Source: Thinopyrum elongatum (taxonomy: Eukaryota > Streptophyta > Magnoliopsida > Poales > Poaceae). From it: a stretch of DNA of 64,000 nucleotides. Positions 1 to 11,351 of this stretch are shown here, piece by piece (position 1 is the first letter of the stretch; each line of letters opens with the position of its first letter). Below the pieces are notes generated by a model that saw only the letters and a list, made by a program, of their open reading frames with translations, did no database searches and had not been told where the DNA came from. Location: contig CM022301.1 in NCBI GenBank assembly GCA_011799875.1, positions 11,985,570-12,049,569 on the forward strand, given 5' to 3'. Both the position numbers and the translations under genes were made by a program.

Positions 1-828
1 TGTCAAACACTCTGCCACCGTCACTCAGCCGCAAACATTGAGATACCTGGTTTTTAAATTTTAGTAAATCCAAAACTCGTCTGAAATTCATGAAACTTGG
101 CATGCTATCATGGAGCAGCATCAACATGCCGTGGTAAAATTTTTGTCCCATTTGGGGCAGGTTTGGGTATAAGCTTCTCACAAACCAGAGCTTCTCACAA
201 CAAGCCTGATGGTTTCGGTAGGGAACGTGCCACCTTTGGGGATGAAATGATATCTGTTGCCTCTTATTGCTTTCAAAAAATTTCTAGTGTCAACATAGAA
301 CAACAGGAGTGTTGTGTTAAATTTTGGAATTTTTCGGGGTTCATTTGGACATTTTTATACATTGACTGGTTTTTCTAGGCATTTTATGTGCATAATTCAA
401 ATTTGAACTACATGCACATGCTCCAGTGCATATAAATTGGTTGAAAAATCAAATATGTGTCCTTGGGTGCATGCTTAGTTCCCATGCAAGAAATGGGAAT
501 GAATTTCAAACACCAGGGCACTGTTGATTGCCGGCAAAACATTGAGATACTTTGTTTTTAAATTCTAGTAAATCCAAAACTCGTCTGAAATTCATGAAAC
601 TTGGCATGCTATCATGGAATGGCACCCGACATGTTGTGGTATTTTTCGTGTCCATTTTGAGAGAAGGTGCAGTCGAATGACAGCCAACAAAGGCATTTTG
701 ACACAAATAGCTGCCACTGTAACATCTCAAATGTTTTGTATAATTTAAATCATGTGCGTTCTGTTAACCATTCACGTGACGCCACACCTCACTCTTTTAA
801 TGGATAGGACGTGCCATGCGGATAGGTG
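1..828. repeat. Transposon-derived non-coding DNA with a 504-bp-spaced internal duplication
   Basis: No convincing gene. A segment of about 86 bp at 33-118 recurs with few changes at 537-622; both begin AAACATTGAGATAC and include the stretch AACTCGTCTGAAATTCATG. The text after each copy diverges. Such diverged internal duplications are common in the non-coding interior of large grass DNA transposons, so this is probably the same old element that continues at 10330, but the family is not identifiable by eye. The last five bases before the next element (829-833, CTTGA) are its target-site duplication. Confidence 0.5.
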
Positions 829-833
829 CTTGA

Positions 834-2219
834 TGATAACCCACAAGTATAAGGGATCGCAACAATTTTCGAGGGTAGAGTATTCAACCCAAATGTATTG
901 ATTCGACACAAGGGGAGCCAAAGAATATTCTCAAGTATTAGCAACTGAGTTGTCAATTCAACCACACCTGAAAGACTTAATATCTGCAGCAAAGTATTTA
1001 GTAGCAAAGTAGTATGGAAGTAACGGTAACGGTGGCAAAAGTAATAGTAGCAGTTTTGTAGCAATCATAACAGTGGCAACGGAAAAGTAACTTGGCAAAG
1101 ATCAATATGAAACGAACTCATAGGCAATGGATCAATGATGGATAATTATGTCAGATGGCATTCATCATGTAGCAGTCATAACATAGGGTGACACAGAACT
1201 AGCTCCAATTCTTCAATATAATGTAGGCATGTATTCCGTATATAGTCATACGTTCTTATGGAAAAGAACTTGCATGACATCTTTTGTCCTACCCTCCCGT
1301 GACAGTGGGGTCCTAATGGAAACTAAGGGATATTAAGGCCTCCTTTTAATAGAGTACCGGACCAAAGCATTAGCACTTAGTGAATACATGAACTCCTCAA
1401 ACTACGGTCATTACCGGGAAGTGTCCCGACTATTGTCACTCCGGGGTTGCCGGATCATAACACGTAGTAGGTGACTATAAGTTGCAAGATAGGATCAAGA
1501 ACACAAATATATTCATGAAAACATAATAGGGTCAGATCTAAAATCATGGCACTCGGGCCCTAGTGACAAGCATTAGGCATAGCAAAGTCATAGCAACATC
1601 AATCTTAGAACATAGTGGATACTAGGGATCAAACACTAACAAAACTAACTCGATTACATGGTAAATCTCATCCAACCCATCACCGTCCAGCAAGCCTACG
1701 ATGGGATTACTCATGCACGGCGGTGAGCATCATGAAATTGGTGCTGGAGGATGGTTGATGATGACGATGGCAACGGATTCCCCTCTCTGGAGCCCCGAAC
1801 GGACTCCAGATCTGCCCTCCCGAGGAAGAACAGGGCTTGGCAGCGGCTCCATATCGTAAAACGCGATGAATCCTTCTCTCTGGTTTTTTTCTCCCCGAAC
1901 GTGAATATATGGAGTTGGAGTTGAGGTCGGTGGAGGTCCAGGGGCCCACAAGAACGGAGGGCGCGCCCCCCACCCTTGTGGCCAGGGTGTGACCCCCCTT
2001 CGGTTGATTCTTTCGCCAATATTTTTTATTAATTCCAAAAATCATCTCCATGAAGTTTCAGGTCATTCCGAGAACTTTTATTTCTGCACAAAAATAACAC
2101 CATGGCAATTCTGCTGAAAATAGCGTCAGTCCGGGTTAGTTCCTATTCAAATCATGCAAGTTAGAGTCCAAAACAAGGGCAAAAGAGTTTGGAAAAGTAG
2201 ATACGATGGAGACGTATCA
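834..2219 (-). repeat. 3' LTR of element A
   Basis: The partner copy is at 8941-10324. The two match along their whole length with scattered substitutions and small indels: for example the 7 bases ATTACCG near 1410 are missing in the partner, and the text around 1230 differs from 9335-9350. This LTR is therefore clearly not a recent copy. Short open frames inside it (1707-2051 and neighbours) appear in both LTRs in shifted frames and are not genes. Confidence 0.95.
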
Positions 2220-2234
2220 ACTCCCCCAAGCTTA
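2220..2234 (-). other. Polypurine tract of element A
   Basis: On the minus strand this reads TAAGCTTGGGGGAGT and directly abuts the TGATACG start of the 3' LTR. It is the expected primer position for plus-strand DNA synthesis. The same AAGCTTGGGG core is used by element B at 31050. Confidence 0.85.
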
Positions 2235-4335
2235 ACCCATTGCTTGTCCTCAAGCAATTCAGTTGACAAACTGAAAGTGATAAATAAAAACTTTTACAAA
2301 CTCTATTTGATCTTGTTGTTGCAAATATGTAAAGCCAGCTTTCAAGTTTTCAGCATAGATTATGAACTAACCATATTCACAATAACATTTAGGTCTCACA
2401 TTTACTCATATCAATGGCATAATCAACTAGCGAGCAATAATAATAAATCTCGGATGACAACATTTTCCAAAACAATCATGATATGATATAACAAGATGGT
2501 ATCTCGCTAGCCCTTTCTGAGACCGGAAAACATAAATGCAGAGCACCCCTGAAGATCAAGGATTGACTAGACATTGTAATTCATGGTAAAAGAGATCCAG
2601 TCACAGTCATACTCAATATAAATTAATAACAATGCATACAAATGACAGTGGTGCTCTCTAACTGGTGCTTTTTATAAGAGGATGATGACTCAGCAATAAA
2701 AGTAAATAGATAGGCCCTTCGCAGAGGGAAGCAGTGATTTGCAGAGGTGCCAGAGCTCGAGTTTTGAGATAGAGATAAATAATATTTTGAGCGGTATGCT
2801 TTCATTGTCCACATAACAACCAAGAGATCTTGGTATCTTCCATGCTACATACATTATAGGCGGTTCCCAAATAGAATGGTAAAGTTTATACTCCCCCACC
2901 ACCAACAAGCACATTCCACAGCTGGTCCAAAACAACGGGTACCGTCCAACTAACAACAGTCCTGGGGGAGTTTTGTTTGCAATTATTTTTTTGAATTGAT
3001 TTGAGCACGGGACTGGGCATCCCGGTTACCAGCCATTTTCTCGTGAATGATGAGCGGAGTCTACTCATCGTGAGAATATCCCACCTAGCATGGAAGATAT
3101 TGATAGCCCTAGTTGGTACATGAGCGATTCGAGCATACAAAATAGATTATCATTTGAAGGTTTAGAGTTTGGCACATGCAAATTTACTTGGAACGGCAGG
3201 TAAATACCGCATATAGGTAGGTATGGTGGACTCATATGGAACAACTTTGGGGTTTATGGAAGTGGATGCACAAGCAGTATTCCCGCTTAGTACAAGTGAA
3301 GGCTAGAAAAAGACCGGGAAGCGACCAACTAGAGAGCGACAACAGTCATAAACATGCATTGAGATTAACCAACATTGAATGCAAGCATGAGTAGGATATA
3401 AATCACCATGAACATAAATATTGTGAAGGCTATGTTGATTTTGTTTCAACTACATGTGTGAACATGTGCCAAGTCAAGCCACTCGAATCATTCAAAGGAG
3501 GATACCATCCTATCATACTACATCACAACCATTTTAATTTCCATGTTGGCACGCAAGGTAAACCATTATAAACTCCTAGCTAATTAAGCATGGCATGAGT
3601 AACTATCATCTCTAATTGTCATTGCAAACATGTTTCATTCATAATAGGCTGAATCAGGAACGATGAACTAATCATATTTACAAAAACAAGATAGGTCGAG
3701 TTCATACTAGCTTTTCCTCATCTCAGTCATTTCATCATATATCGTCATTATTGCCTTTCACTTGCATGACCGAACGGTGTGGATAATAATAATAGTACAC
3801 GTGCATTGGACTAAGCTAGAATCTGCAAACATTTATTCAAAGGAAAAGAAAAGGTAATATGGGCTCTTTGTTAGGTCAACAATAATGTAAATGAGAGCCA
3901 CTCGACATTTTCATCGTGGTCTTCTCCTCTCGACCGCCAAAGAAAAGAAAAGAATTTCAAAGAAACGCACTGAAATGTTTTTGGAGTTTTTGTTTTTTTG
4001 AAGAAAGTAAAACTAGAACGGGAAAAACTATTTACACGGGAAAGCTCCCAACAAGCAAAAGAAGAACGAGAAATCTTTTTGGGTTTTCTTTTAATACTAC
4101 AACTAAGCATGCATAGAAAGTAAACTAACTACAACTAATTTCTTTGGTTTTTCTTAAGTTTTTTCAAACACATAAGAAAAAAAAGGAAAAAATAAATAAA
4201 CTAACATGGATAATACAAAGAAAAAGTATGAACACCGACAACTAAAATGAGTGTGTGAACATGAATGTAATGTCGGTGAGAAATACGTACTCCCCCAAGC
4301 TTAGGCTTTTAGCCTAAGTTGGTCTACGGCCACCA
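2235..4335. other. Non-coding 3' internal region of element A
   Basis: About 2.1 kb between the polypurine tract and the ATHILA-type ORF. It is AT-rich with short unconnected frames on both strands and no recognisable domain. A long 3' non-coding tract is usual in Athila-lineage elements of grasses. Nothing else is visible in it. Confidence 0.6.
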
Positions 4336-5337
4336 CTAGCCTGGATGATATCCGGAATCATAGTTGGGGTCATACTGTGCTGCGGCAGCTACCGCTTGGC
4401 GAGCTGCCTCCTGAAGATGAGCGCCCTCCACTGCTCTCTCATACTCGTTTGCCTCCTCTCTAGTTATAAAATATCTCCCATTTGCCAGAAAGTTAAAGAA
4501 GGCAGGAGTAGGAAGGGTAACATAGACGGCACGCCGTCTGTCAAAGATTAGTCGATACTGGAGGAACTGTTCATTCCTCTCAAGAAACTGGTAGCGTACC
4601 ATAGCCTCATAATCTAGAAAGGAAGGTGGCAGCTCAATGTCATACCCTCTTATGGATACACCCAAATAATTAGCTAAACGAGTTGCATAAATCCCACTAA
4701 ATAAATCTCCATCTTTAGCATTAAGATGTAACCTCCTTGCAATAATAGCCCCCAAGTTATATCGCTTATCACCTAACACCGCACATTTGAGGACGCTAAG
4801 ATCTGGTACGCAAAGGTGGCTATGATCATGTTTACCATTAATGCATCTTCCTATAAAGAGAGCAAAGTAATGTATGGCAGGAAAGTGAATGCTCCCTATG
4901 GTAGCTTGTGTGATATTTCTAGTTTCTCCAACGGTGATGCTAGCAAGGAAATCATTATATCCAGATTTGTGAGGCTCACTAAGAAGGCCCCATTGTGGGA
5001 TCTTGCACGCATCACAAAAATCTTCTAGGTCCATGGTGTAAGATTCATCATAAAGATCAAATAGGACAGTATGAGTATTACGCTTAGATGAAAACTCAAA
5101 CCTCCGCACAAAGGAATCGGTGAGATAATAATATTGTAGGCACATGTCTGATAAGAAGTCCTCAAGGCCGGCATTTTGTACGTACACATAGAATTCATCC
5201 TTGAAACCTGCACGAACCATAAATTCATCCGATGGCCATTCACAAGGCTTCACTTGAGCTTCCCTTGGTGGTTCAAGGTCCGGTTCGCGTATCGCGAGCC
5301 TCGGTGCTTGCTTTCTAGAAGAACCACCTTGGTACAT
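4336..5337 (-). CDS. ATHILA-type third ORF (env-position protein) of element A
   Basis: A 333-residue protein starting MYQGGSSRKQAPRL. The frame is open a further 30 codons upstream (to 5427), but the hydrophobic extension MLSILLSLVHFYF looks like leader sequence, and the MYQGG start matches my memory of related grass elements. The body, with motifs such as WPSDEFMVRAGFKDEFY and a C-terminal NFLANGRYFITREEANEYER, fits the ATHILA ORF family found downstream of pol in Athila retrotransposons. No clear transmembrane segment or signal peptide is seen inside the MYQGG form, so an envelope role is not supported. It has no internal stop, unlike gag-protease of the same element. Its molecular function is unknown. 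Confidence 0.75.
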   Translation of the reverse strand: MYQGGSSRKQAPRLAIREPDLEPPREAQVKPCEWPSDEFMVRAGFKDEFYVYVQNAGLEDFLSDMCLQYYYLTDSFVRRFEFSSKRNTHTVLFDLYDESYTMDLEDFCDACKIPQWGLLSEPHKSGYNDFLASITVGETRNITQATIGSIHFPAIHYFALFIGRCINGKHDHSHLCVPDLSVLKCAVLGDKRYNLGAIIARRLHLNAKDGDLFSGIYATRLANYLGVSIRGYDIELPPSFLDYEAMVRYQFLERNEQFLQYRLIFDRRRAVYVTLPTPAFFNFLANGRYFITREEANEYERAVEGAHLQEAARQAVAAAAQYDPNYDSGYHPG

Positions 5338-5573
5338 TCTCCTAGATATTTTTCTTCCTCTGAAAATTTCTGAAATTTTTAGTGACTCAAAATAAAAGTG
5401 AACCAAACTCAACAAAATTGATAGCAACTACTCATACAAGTGCCTAGAGGCTATATCATGCATCAAAACTACTTTGGACCATATAAATTTGACATGCAAG
5501 CTCAAGAACAAGGTCACCACAGTAGCAAAAAATTGCAATAAATAAAGCACTAGAACAAAAACTAATTGGACCA

Positions 5574-5990
5574 TTAGTCACATACCGAAGAATAATCCCC
5601 CAAAGCAGTTTTGTGAATGGAGCTTTGAGCAAGGAGATCGAAAATGGCAGCAAAATGAGCAAGAACACGAGTTTGAGCTATGGAGTGATTTTTTCTGGAG
5701 GAAGGAGTGGATGGGTGCTGGAATAAGTGGAGGGGCCACGTGGGGCCCATAAGGATAGGGGGCGCACCTAGGGGGTAGGGCACGCCCTCCACCCTTGTGG
5801 CCAGCTGGTGAGGCACCTTGGTGTGTGTTCAGTGCCAGAAATTCTCGAATATTCTATAAAAAATCATACTAAATTTTCAGGGCATTTGGAGAACTTTTAT
5901 TTTTGGGTCATTTTTTTATTGCACAGATAAATCAGAAAATAGACAGAAAATACTATTTTTACTTTCTTTAATCTAATTGACAGAAATTAA
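5574..5990 (-). promoter_or_regulatory. LTR-like module between protease and the ATHILA-type ORF
   Basis: Read on the minus strand this block repeats the order of motifs seen near the start of the element's own LTR: AATAAAAGTTCTC, then an AATG.CCTGAAA block, then a stretch ending CTGGCCACAAGGGTGG with a GGGCG.GCCCT tail. The LTR copy of the last motif lies at 1961-1991 and here it is at about 5779-5808. It sits just upstream of the third ORF in the same orientation, so it may supply a separate promoter for that ORF. That role is inference; it could also be a relic of an LTR recombination. Confidence 0.6.
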
Positions 5991-6127
5991 AAGGTGGGTA
6001 CAGAAAGTTGTGCCTTCTAAATTCATCCATCTCATGCTCATCAAAAGGAATCCATTAACAAGGTTGATCAAGTCTTATTAACAAACTTCTTTCGAATGAC
6101 ATGGAACCGGAGAATTTTCGAATAACA

Positions 6128-8764
6128 CTAGGTTACCTCAACGGGGATATGCATGTCCCCAACAATAAGAATATCATACTTCTTTTTGACAGTAGGTAGA
6201 GGGAATTCAAAACCTCCAATAGTGATAGTTGAAATTTTTCCAATAGAATTGATACTATGAACTTGAGGTTGTTTCTTCGAAAAGTGTACCTTATGCTCAT
6301 TATCATTAATATGAAAAGTGACATTGCCTTTGTTGCAATCAATAACAGCCCCTGCAGTATTCAAAAAAGGTCTACCAAGCATGATCGACATACTGTCGTC
6401 CTCGGGAATATCAAGAATAACAAAGTCCGTTAAGATAGTAACGTTTGCAACCACAACAGGCACATCCTCACAAATACCGATGGGTATAGTAGTTGATTTA
6501 TCAGCCATTTGCAAAGAGATTTTAGTAGGTGTCAACTTATTCAATTCAAATCTACGATACAAAGAGAAAGGCATAACACTAACACCGCCTCCAAGATCAC
6601 ATAAAGCAGTTTTAACATAGTTTCTTTTAATGGAGCATGGTATAGTTGGTACTCCTGGATCTCCTAGTTTCTTTAGTATTCCACCTTTAAAAGTATAATT
6701 AACAAGCATGGTGGAAATTTCAGCTTCCGGTATCTTTCTTTTATTAGTAACAATATCTTTCATATACTTAGCATAAGGAGGCATTTTAAGCATATCAGTC
6801 AAACACATACGCAAAAAGACAGGTCTAATCATTTCAGCAAAGCACTCAAAATCCTCATCATCCTTTTTCTTGGATGGCTTAGGAGGAAAGGACATGGGTT
6901 TCTGAACCCATGGTTCTCTTTCTTTACCATGTTTTCTAGCAACAAAATCTCTCTTATCATAACGTTGATTCTTTGATTGTGGGTTATCAAGATCAACAGC
7001 AGGTTCAGTATCTACATCATTATCATTACTAGGTTGAGCATCAACATGAACATCATTATTAACATTATCACTAGGTTTATGTTCATCACCAGACTATGTC
7101 TCAGCATCAGAAATAGAAATATCATTGGGATTCTCAGGTGTGTCTATAACAGGTTCATTAGAAGCATGCAAAGTCCTATCAGTTTTCTTTTTCTTTTTAT
7201 TAGAAGGACTAGGTGCATCAGTATTAATTCTCTGAGAATCTTGTTCAACTCTCACAGGATGACCCTCAGGATACAAAGGTTCCTGGGTCATTTTACCACC
7301 TCTAGGCATAACCCTAACAGCATTATCATTGTTCTTACTATTCAACTCATTAAGCAAATCATCTTGTGCCTTAAGTACTTGTTCTACTTGAGTGGTAACC
7401 ATGGAAGCATGTTTACTAATAAGCTTAAGATCATTAACAGTTCTACTCATATAATCACTCAAGTGATCAAGCATGTAAGCATTACATTTCAATTGTCTAC
7501 TAACATAAGCATTGAAGTTTTCTTGTTTAACAATAAAATTATCAAACTCATCCAAGCATTAACTAGCAGACTTATTATGAGGAATATCACCTTCATCAAA
7601 TCTATGGAGGGAGTTTACCTCTACTACTTGTGTCGGGTTATCAAGACCATGTATTTCTTCAATAGGCGGTAAATTCTTAACATCCTCAGGTTTAATACCT
7701 TTTTCTTTCATCGATTTCTTTGCCCCTTGCATATCTTTAGTACTGAGAAATAGAATACCCCTTTTCTTCGGAGTTGGCTTAGGAGTTGGTTCAGGAAGTG
7801 TCCAATCATTATCATTACTCAGTATATTATTCAATAGCAACTCAGCTTGCTTAATAGTTCTTTCCCTGAAAACACAACCAGCACAACTATCCAGGTGGTC
7901 TCTGGAAGCATCGGTTAGTCCATTATAAAAGATATCAAGTATTTCATTTTTCTTGAGAGGATGATCAGGCAAAGCATTAAGTAATTGGAGAAGCCTCCCC
8001 CAAGCTTGTGGGAGACTCTCTTCTTCAAATTGCACAAAGTTAAATATTTCCTTTAAAGCAGCTTGTTTCTTATGAGCAGGGAAATATTTTTGAGAGAAGT
8101 AGTAAATCATATCCTGGGGACTACGCAAACAACCAGGAGCAAGAGAATTAAACCATAACTTAGCATCACACTTTAATGAGAAAGGAAACAATTTGAGAAT
8201 ATAGTAATAGCTATTTTTTTCCTCATGAGCAAATAGGGTGGCTATATCATTCAATTTAGTAAGATGTGCCACAATAGTTTCAAATTCATAACCATAGAAA
8301 GGATCAGATTCAACCAAAGTAATTAACTCAGGATCGACAGAGAATTCATAATCCTTATCAGTAACAAAGATAGGTGAAGTAGCAAAATTAGGATCATATT
8401 TCATTCTAGCATTCAAGGATTTTTCTTTCAGCTTAGCTAACAGTTTCTTAAGATCTTCTCTATCATTGCAAGCAAAGAAGTCTCTACCAGTTTCTTCATC
8501 CATAACATAACCCTCAGGTACAACAGGCAATCCATATCTAGGGGGAGAATTATAATCTTTAGTTTCAAAAATAACATCAGTTTCAGTAATTTCATTCTCT
8601 CTAACCCTAGCAAGTTGTTCATCAAGAAATTCACCAAGTGGCACAGTATTATCAAGCAGAGAAGTAGTTTCATCATAAGCATCGTGCATAGCAGAAGTGG
8701 CATCATCAATAACATGCGACATATCGGAATCAATAGCAGGTGTAGGTGTCGCAAGTTTACTCAA
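6128..8764 (-). pseudogene. gag-protease polyprotein of element A, two nonsense codons
   Basis: A single reading frame of about 878 codons, read through TAA (7559-7561, codon 402) and TAG (7094-7096, codon 557). The gag capsid core carries the Athila-type run FPFSLKCDAKLWFNSLAPG followed by YYFSQKYFPAHKK and a QAWGRLLQLLNALPDH segment. A lysine- and acid-rich spacer follows, then a retropepsin-like domain with its active-site loop at about codon 723 reading CDLGGGVSVMPFSLYRR, and a distal ILDIPEDDSMSIMLGRPFL. Relatives I remember have DLGAS at the active site, so DLGGG may be a damaging change. The frame stops at 6128 without entering any reverse transcriptase. The upstream boundary is blurred by a possible splice donor (GAGGTAAGG) near 8803. 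Confidence 0.85.
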
Positions 8765-8911
8765 AACAGAAGGAGAATCAAGTGCAGAGCTAGATAGCAG
8801 TCCTTACCTCCCCTCGTAGTTGACGGAAAAATCTTGGTTCTTTGATCTTTCAAATTCCTCATAGTAATCAACAGATATAAATCCCAAGTGACTCAGAGAA
8901 TAGAGCTATGC

Positions 8912-8929
8912 TCCCCGGCAATGGCGCCA
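8912..8929 (-). other. Primer binding site of element A (tRNA-Asp)
   Basis: On the minus strand this reads TGGCGCCATTGCCGGGGA, complementary to the 3' end of plant tRNA-Asp except for one base (the perfect form, TGGCGCCGTTGCCGGGGA, is present in element B). It lies 11 bases inside the 5' LTR end, as expected for the Athila lineage. Confidence 0.9.
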
Positions 8930-8940
8930 GAAAAAGGTCT

Positions 8941-10324
8941 TGATAACCCACAAGTATAGGGGATCGCAACAGTTTTCGAGGGTAGAGTATTCAACCCAAA
9001 TTTATTGATTCGACACAAGGGGAGCCAAAGAATATTCTCAAGTATTAGCAGCTGAGTTGTCAATTCAACCACACCTGAAAGACTTAATATCTGTAGCAAA
9101 GTATTTAGTAGCAAAGTAGTATGGAAGTAACGGTAACGGTGGCAAAAGTAACAGTAGCAGTTTTGTAGCAATTGTAACAGTGGCAACGGAAAAGTAACTT
9201 AGCAAAGATCAATATGAAACAAACTTGTAGGCAATGTATCAATGATGGATAATTATGTCGGATGGCATTCATCATGTAGCAGTCATAACATAGGGTGACA
9301 CAGAACTAGCTCCAATTCATCAATATAATGTAGGCATGTATTCATCATGTAGCAGTCATACGTGCTTATGGAAAAGAACTTGCATGACATCTTTTGTCCT
9401 ATCCTCCCGTGGCAACGGGGTCCTAATGGAAACTAAGGGATATTAAGGCCTCCTTTTAGTAGAGTACCAGACCAAAGCATTAGCACTTAGTGAATACATG
9501 AACTCCTCAAACTACGGTCGGGAAGTGTCCCAACTATTGTCACTCCGGGTTTGCTGGATCATAACACGTAGTAGGTGACTATAACTTGCAAGATAGGATC
9601 AAGAACACAAATATATTCATGAAAACATAATAGGTTCAGATCTGAAATCATGGCATTCGGGCCCTAGTGACAAGCATTAGGCATAGCAAAGTCAAAGCAA
9701 CATCAATCTTAGAACATAGTGGATACTAGGGATGAAACCCTAACAAAACTAACTCGATTACATGGTAAATCTCATCCAACCCATCACCGTCCAGCAAGCC
9801 TACGATGGGATTACTCACGCACGGCGGTGAGCATCATGAAATTGGTGATGGAGGATGGTTGATGATGACGATGGCGATGGATTCCCCTCTCCGGAGCCCC
9901 GAACGTACTCCAGATCTGCCCTCCCGAGGAAGAACAGGGCTTGGCGGTGGCTCCGTATCATAAAACGCGATGAATCCTTCTCTCTGGGTTTTTTCTCCCC
10001 GGACGTGAATATATGGAGTTGGAGTTGAGGTCGGTGGAGGTCCAAGGGGCCCACAAGGACGGAGGGCGCGCCCCCCACCCTTGTGGCCAGGGTGTGTCCC
10101 CCCTTCGGTTGATTCTTTCGCCAATATTTTTTCTTAACTCCAAAAATCATCTCCGTGAAGTTTTAGGTCATTCTGAGAACTTTTATTTCTGCACAAAAAT
10201 AACACCATGGCAATTCTGCTGAAAACAGCGTCAGTCCGAGTTAGTTCCTATTCAAATCATGCAAGTTAGAGTCCAAAACAAGGGCAAAAGAGTTTGGAAA
10301 AGTAGATACGATGCAGACGTATCA
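8941..10324 (-). repeat. 5' LTR of element A
   Basis: The transcription-proximal LTR of the minus-strand element. It begins TGATACGTCTGCATCG at 10324 and ends TTATCA at 8941, directly before the primer site. It shares the motif GACTGACGCTGTTTTCAGCA near its start with the LTRs of element B, showing that A and B are distant relatives. Confidence 0.95.
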
Positions 10325-10329
10325 CTTGA

Positions 10330-10850
10330 CTAAACGGGAGGCGTGCGAGCTGTACTCCAATGCGCAGGCTCACCGGGAAGCGTGCAAGCTGTACACCGAG
10401 TAGGCTCACCAGGAAGCGAGCCCTTTGACTTCCATGGCCGCCCTCCTTGCTCGCATCCTCTCCATTAATGGCGCCCAAGCCGCAGTTTAATATGGTTTTT
10501 AAATATAAAACACTCATCGCAAACGTTTTAGTTAGAACACCCGTATGCAAACCGACAGCTTCCCCAGGAAGCCAAGGGAAAATGTGCCGAGCAGGATTTG
10601 TGCAGCTCTTGATCGCAAACATTTTAGATAGAACACCTGTATGCAAAGTGAGAGCTATGGTCTTCCCCCCTTAAGTCAAGGGAAAATTCGCAGCGCAGGA
10701 TTTGTGCATCTCTTCAACGCAAACGGTTCAGATTGAATACGGTATGCAAAGCCAGACTTCGGTGCTAAGCCAAGAGAAAATGTGCCGAGCAGGATTTGTA
10801 TATCCCTTCAACGCAAACGGTTGTTTTGGATGACCTGTGTGCAACCACGT
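10330..10850. repeat. Subterminal repeat block, left side of the gene-carrying element
   Basis: Near 10330-10415 two copies of a unit of about 38 bp (GCGTGCGAGCTGTACTCC / GCGTGCAAGCTGTACACC, each followed by GGCTCACC.GGAAGCG) stand in tandem. From 10500 to 10830 four spaced copies of 'CGCAAAC.{4-8}TTAGA...GTATGCAAA' follow. Similar words recur at the right end, in keeping with transposase-binding repeats of a DNA transposon. From 10850 to 11350 only AT-rich text with GCCATTTGTCAA-type short repeats is visible. Confidence 0.55.
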
Positions 10851-11351
10851 ACAAACAATTTGGTAAGATTTGCATCTGTCATATTGGGTATGTTGCCATT
10901 TGTCAAACTGGAAAGATTGACATTTGTTGATCTAGTAACATTGCCATTTGTCAATCCTTGTAACACTACGATTTGTCAAAATATGCAGCTAAAAATCACT
11001 AGCACTATCTAATTTTTGCAACTAAAATTCAGTAATTAAGCATATATTTCATTCATAGATTAAGCAGTCGTTCTTAATTTATACAAAGAGTTCAACTCGA
11101 CAGCTGAACCGACCAAACTTTTCCCCAATTGTTGCCAACCACGTACTGAAATAGCTAGTTCAACTATATATACTAGCTAATTTTAAGTATGTTGTACAGT
11201 TCCACCACATCTATAGTCAGATGAACTGAACAAAATAGCCCCTAAATACTACTACTATGGAGGGGCTTTGTACTACTTCTGGTAGCCTCTCCTCTGCCGA
11301 GGGCGCTGAGTAAGAGGAGGAGGAGAAGGAGCCTACCGATGAGCTGGACAA

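Larger units (their letters stand above)
834..10324 (-). mobile_element. Complete Athila-type Ty3/gypsy LTR retrotransposon lacking RT and integrase ('A')
   Basis: Two near-identical direct repeats of about 1.39 kb (834-2219 and 8941-10324) begin TGATACGTCT and end TTATCA when read on the minus strand. The flanking 5-bp duplication CTTGA (829-833 and 10325-10329) proves an intact insertion. In element order (right to left) the parts are the 5' LTR, a tRNA-Asp primer site, gag-protease, an LTR-like promoter module, an ATHILA-type ORF, a polypurine tract and the 3' LTR. Only about 0.7 kb separates protease from the third ORF, so the RT/RNase H/integrase block is absent and the element must borrow those functions. 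The layout resembles Triticeae families such as Sabrina or WHAM; the exact name is uncertain. Confidence 0.93.

Noticed and set aside
4336..5427. Envelope glycoprotein
   Set aside because: The product lacks a signal peptide and transmembrane helix in its MYQGG form and fits the ATHILA ORF family.
6977..7672. 231-codon plus-strand frame opposite gag-protease
   Set aside because: Antisense shadow of the AT-rich gag spacer; Ile/Arg/Asn-rich with no motif.
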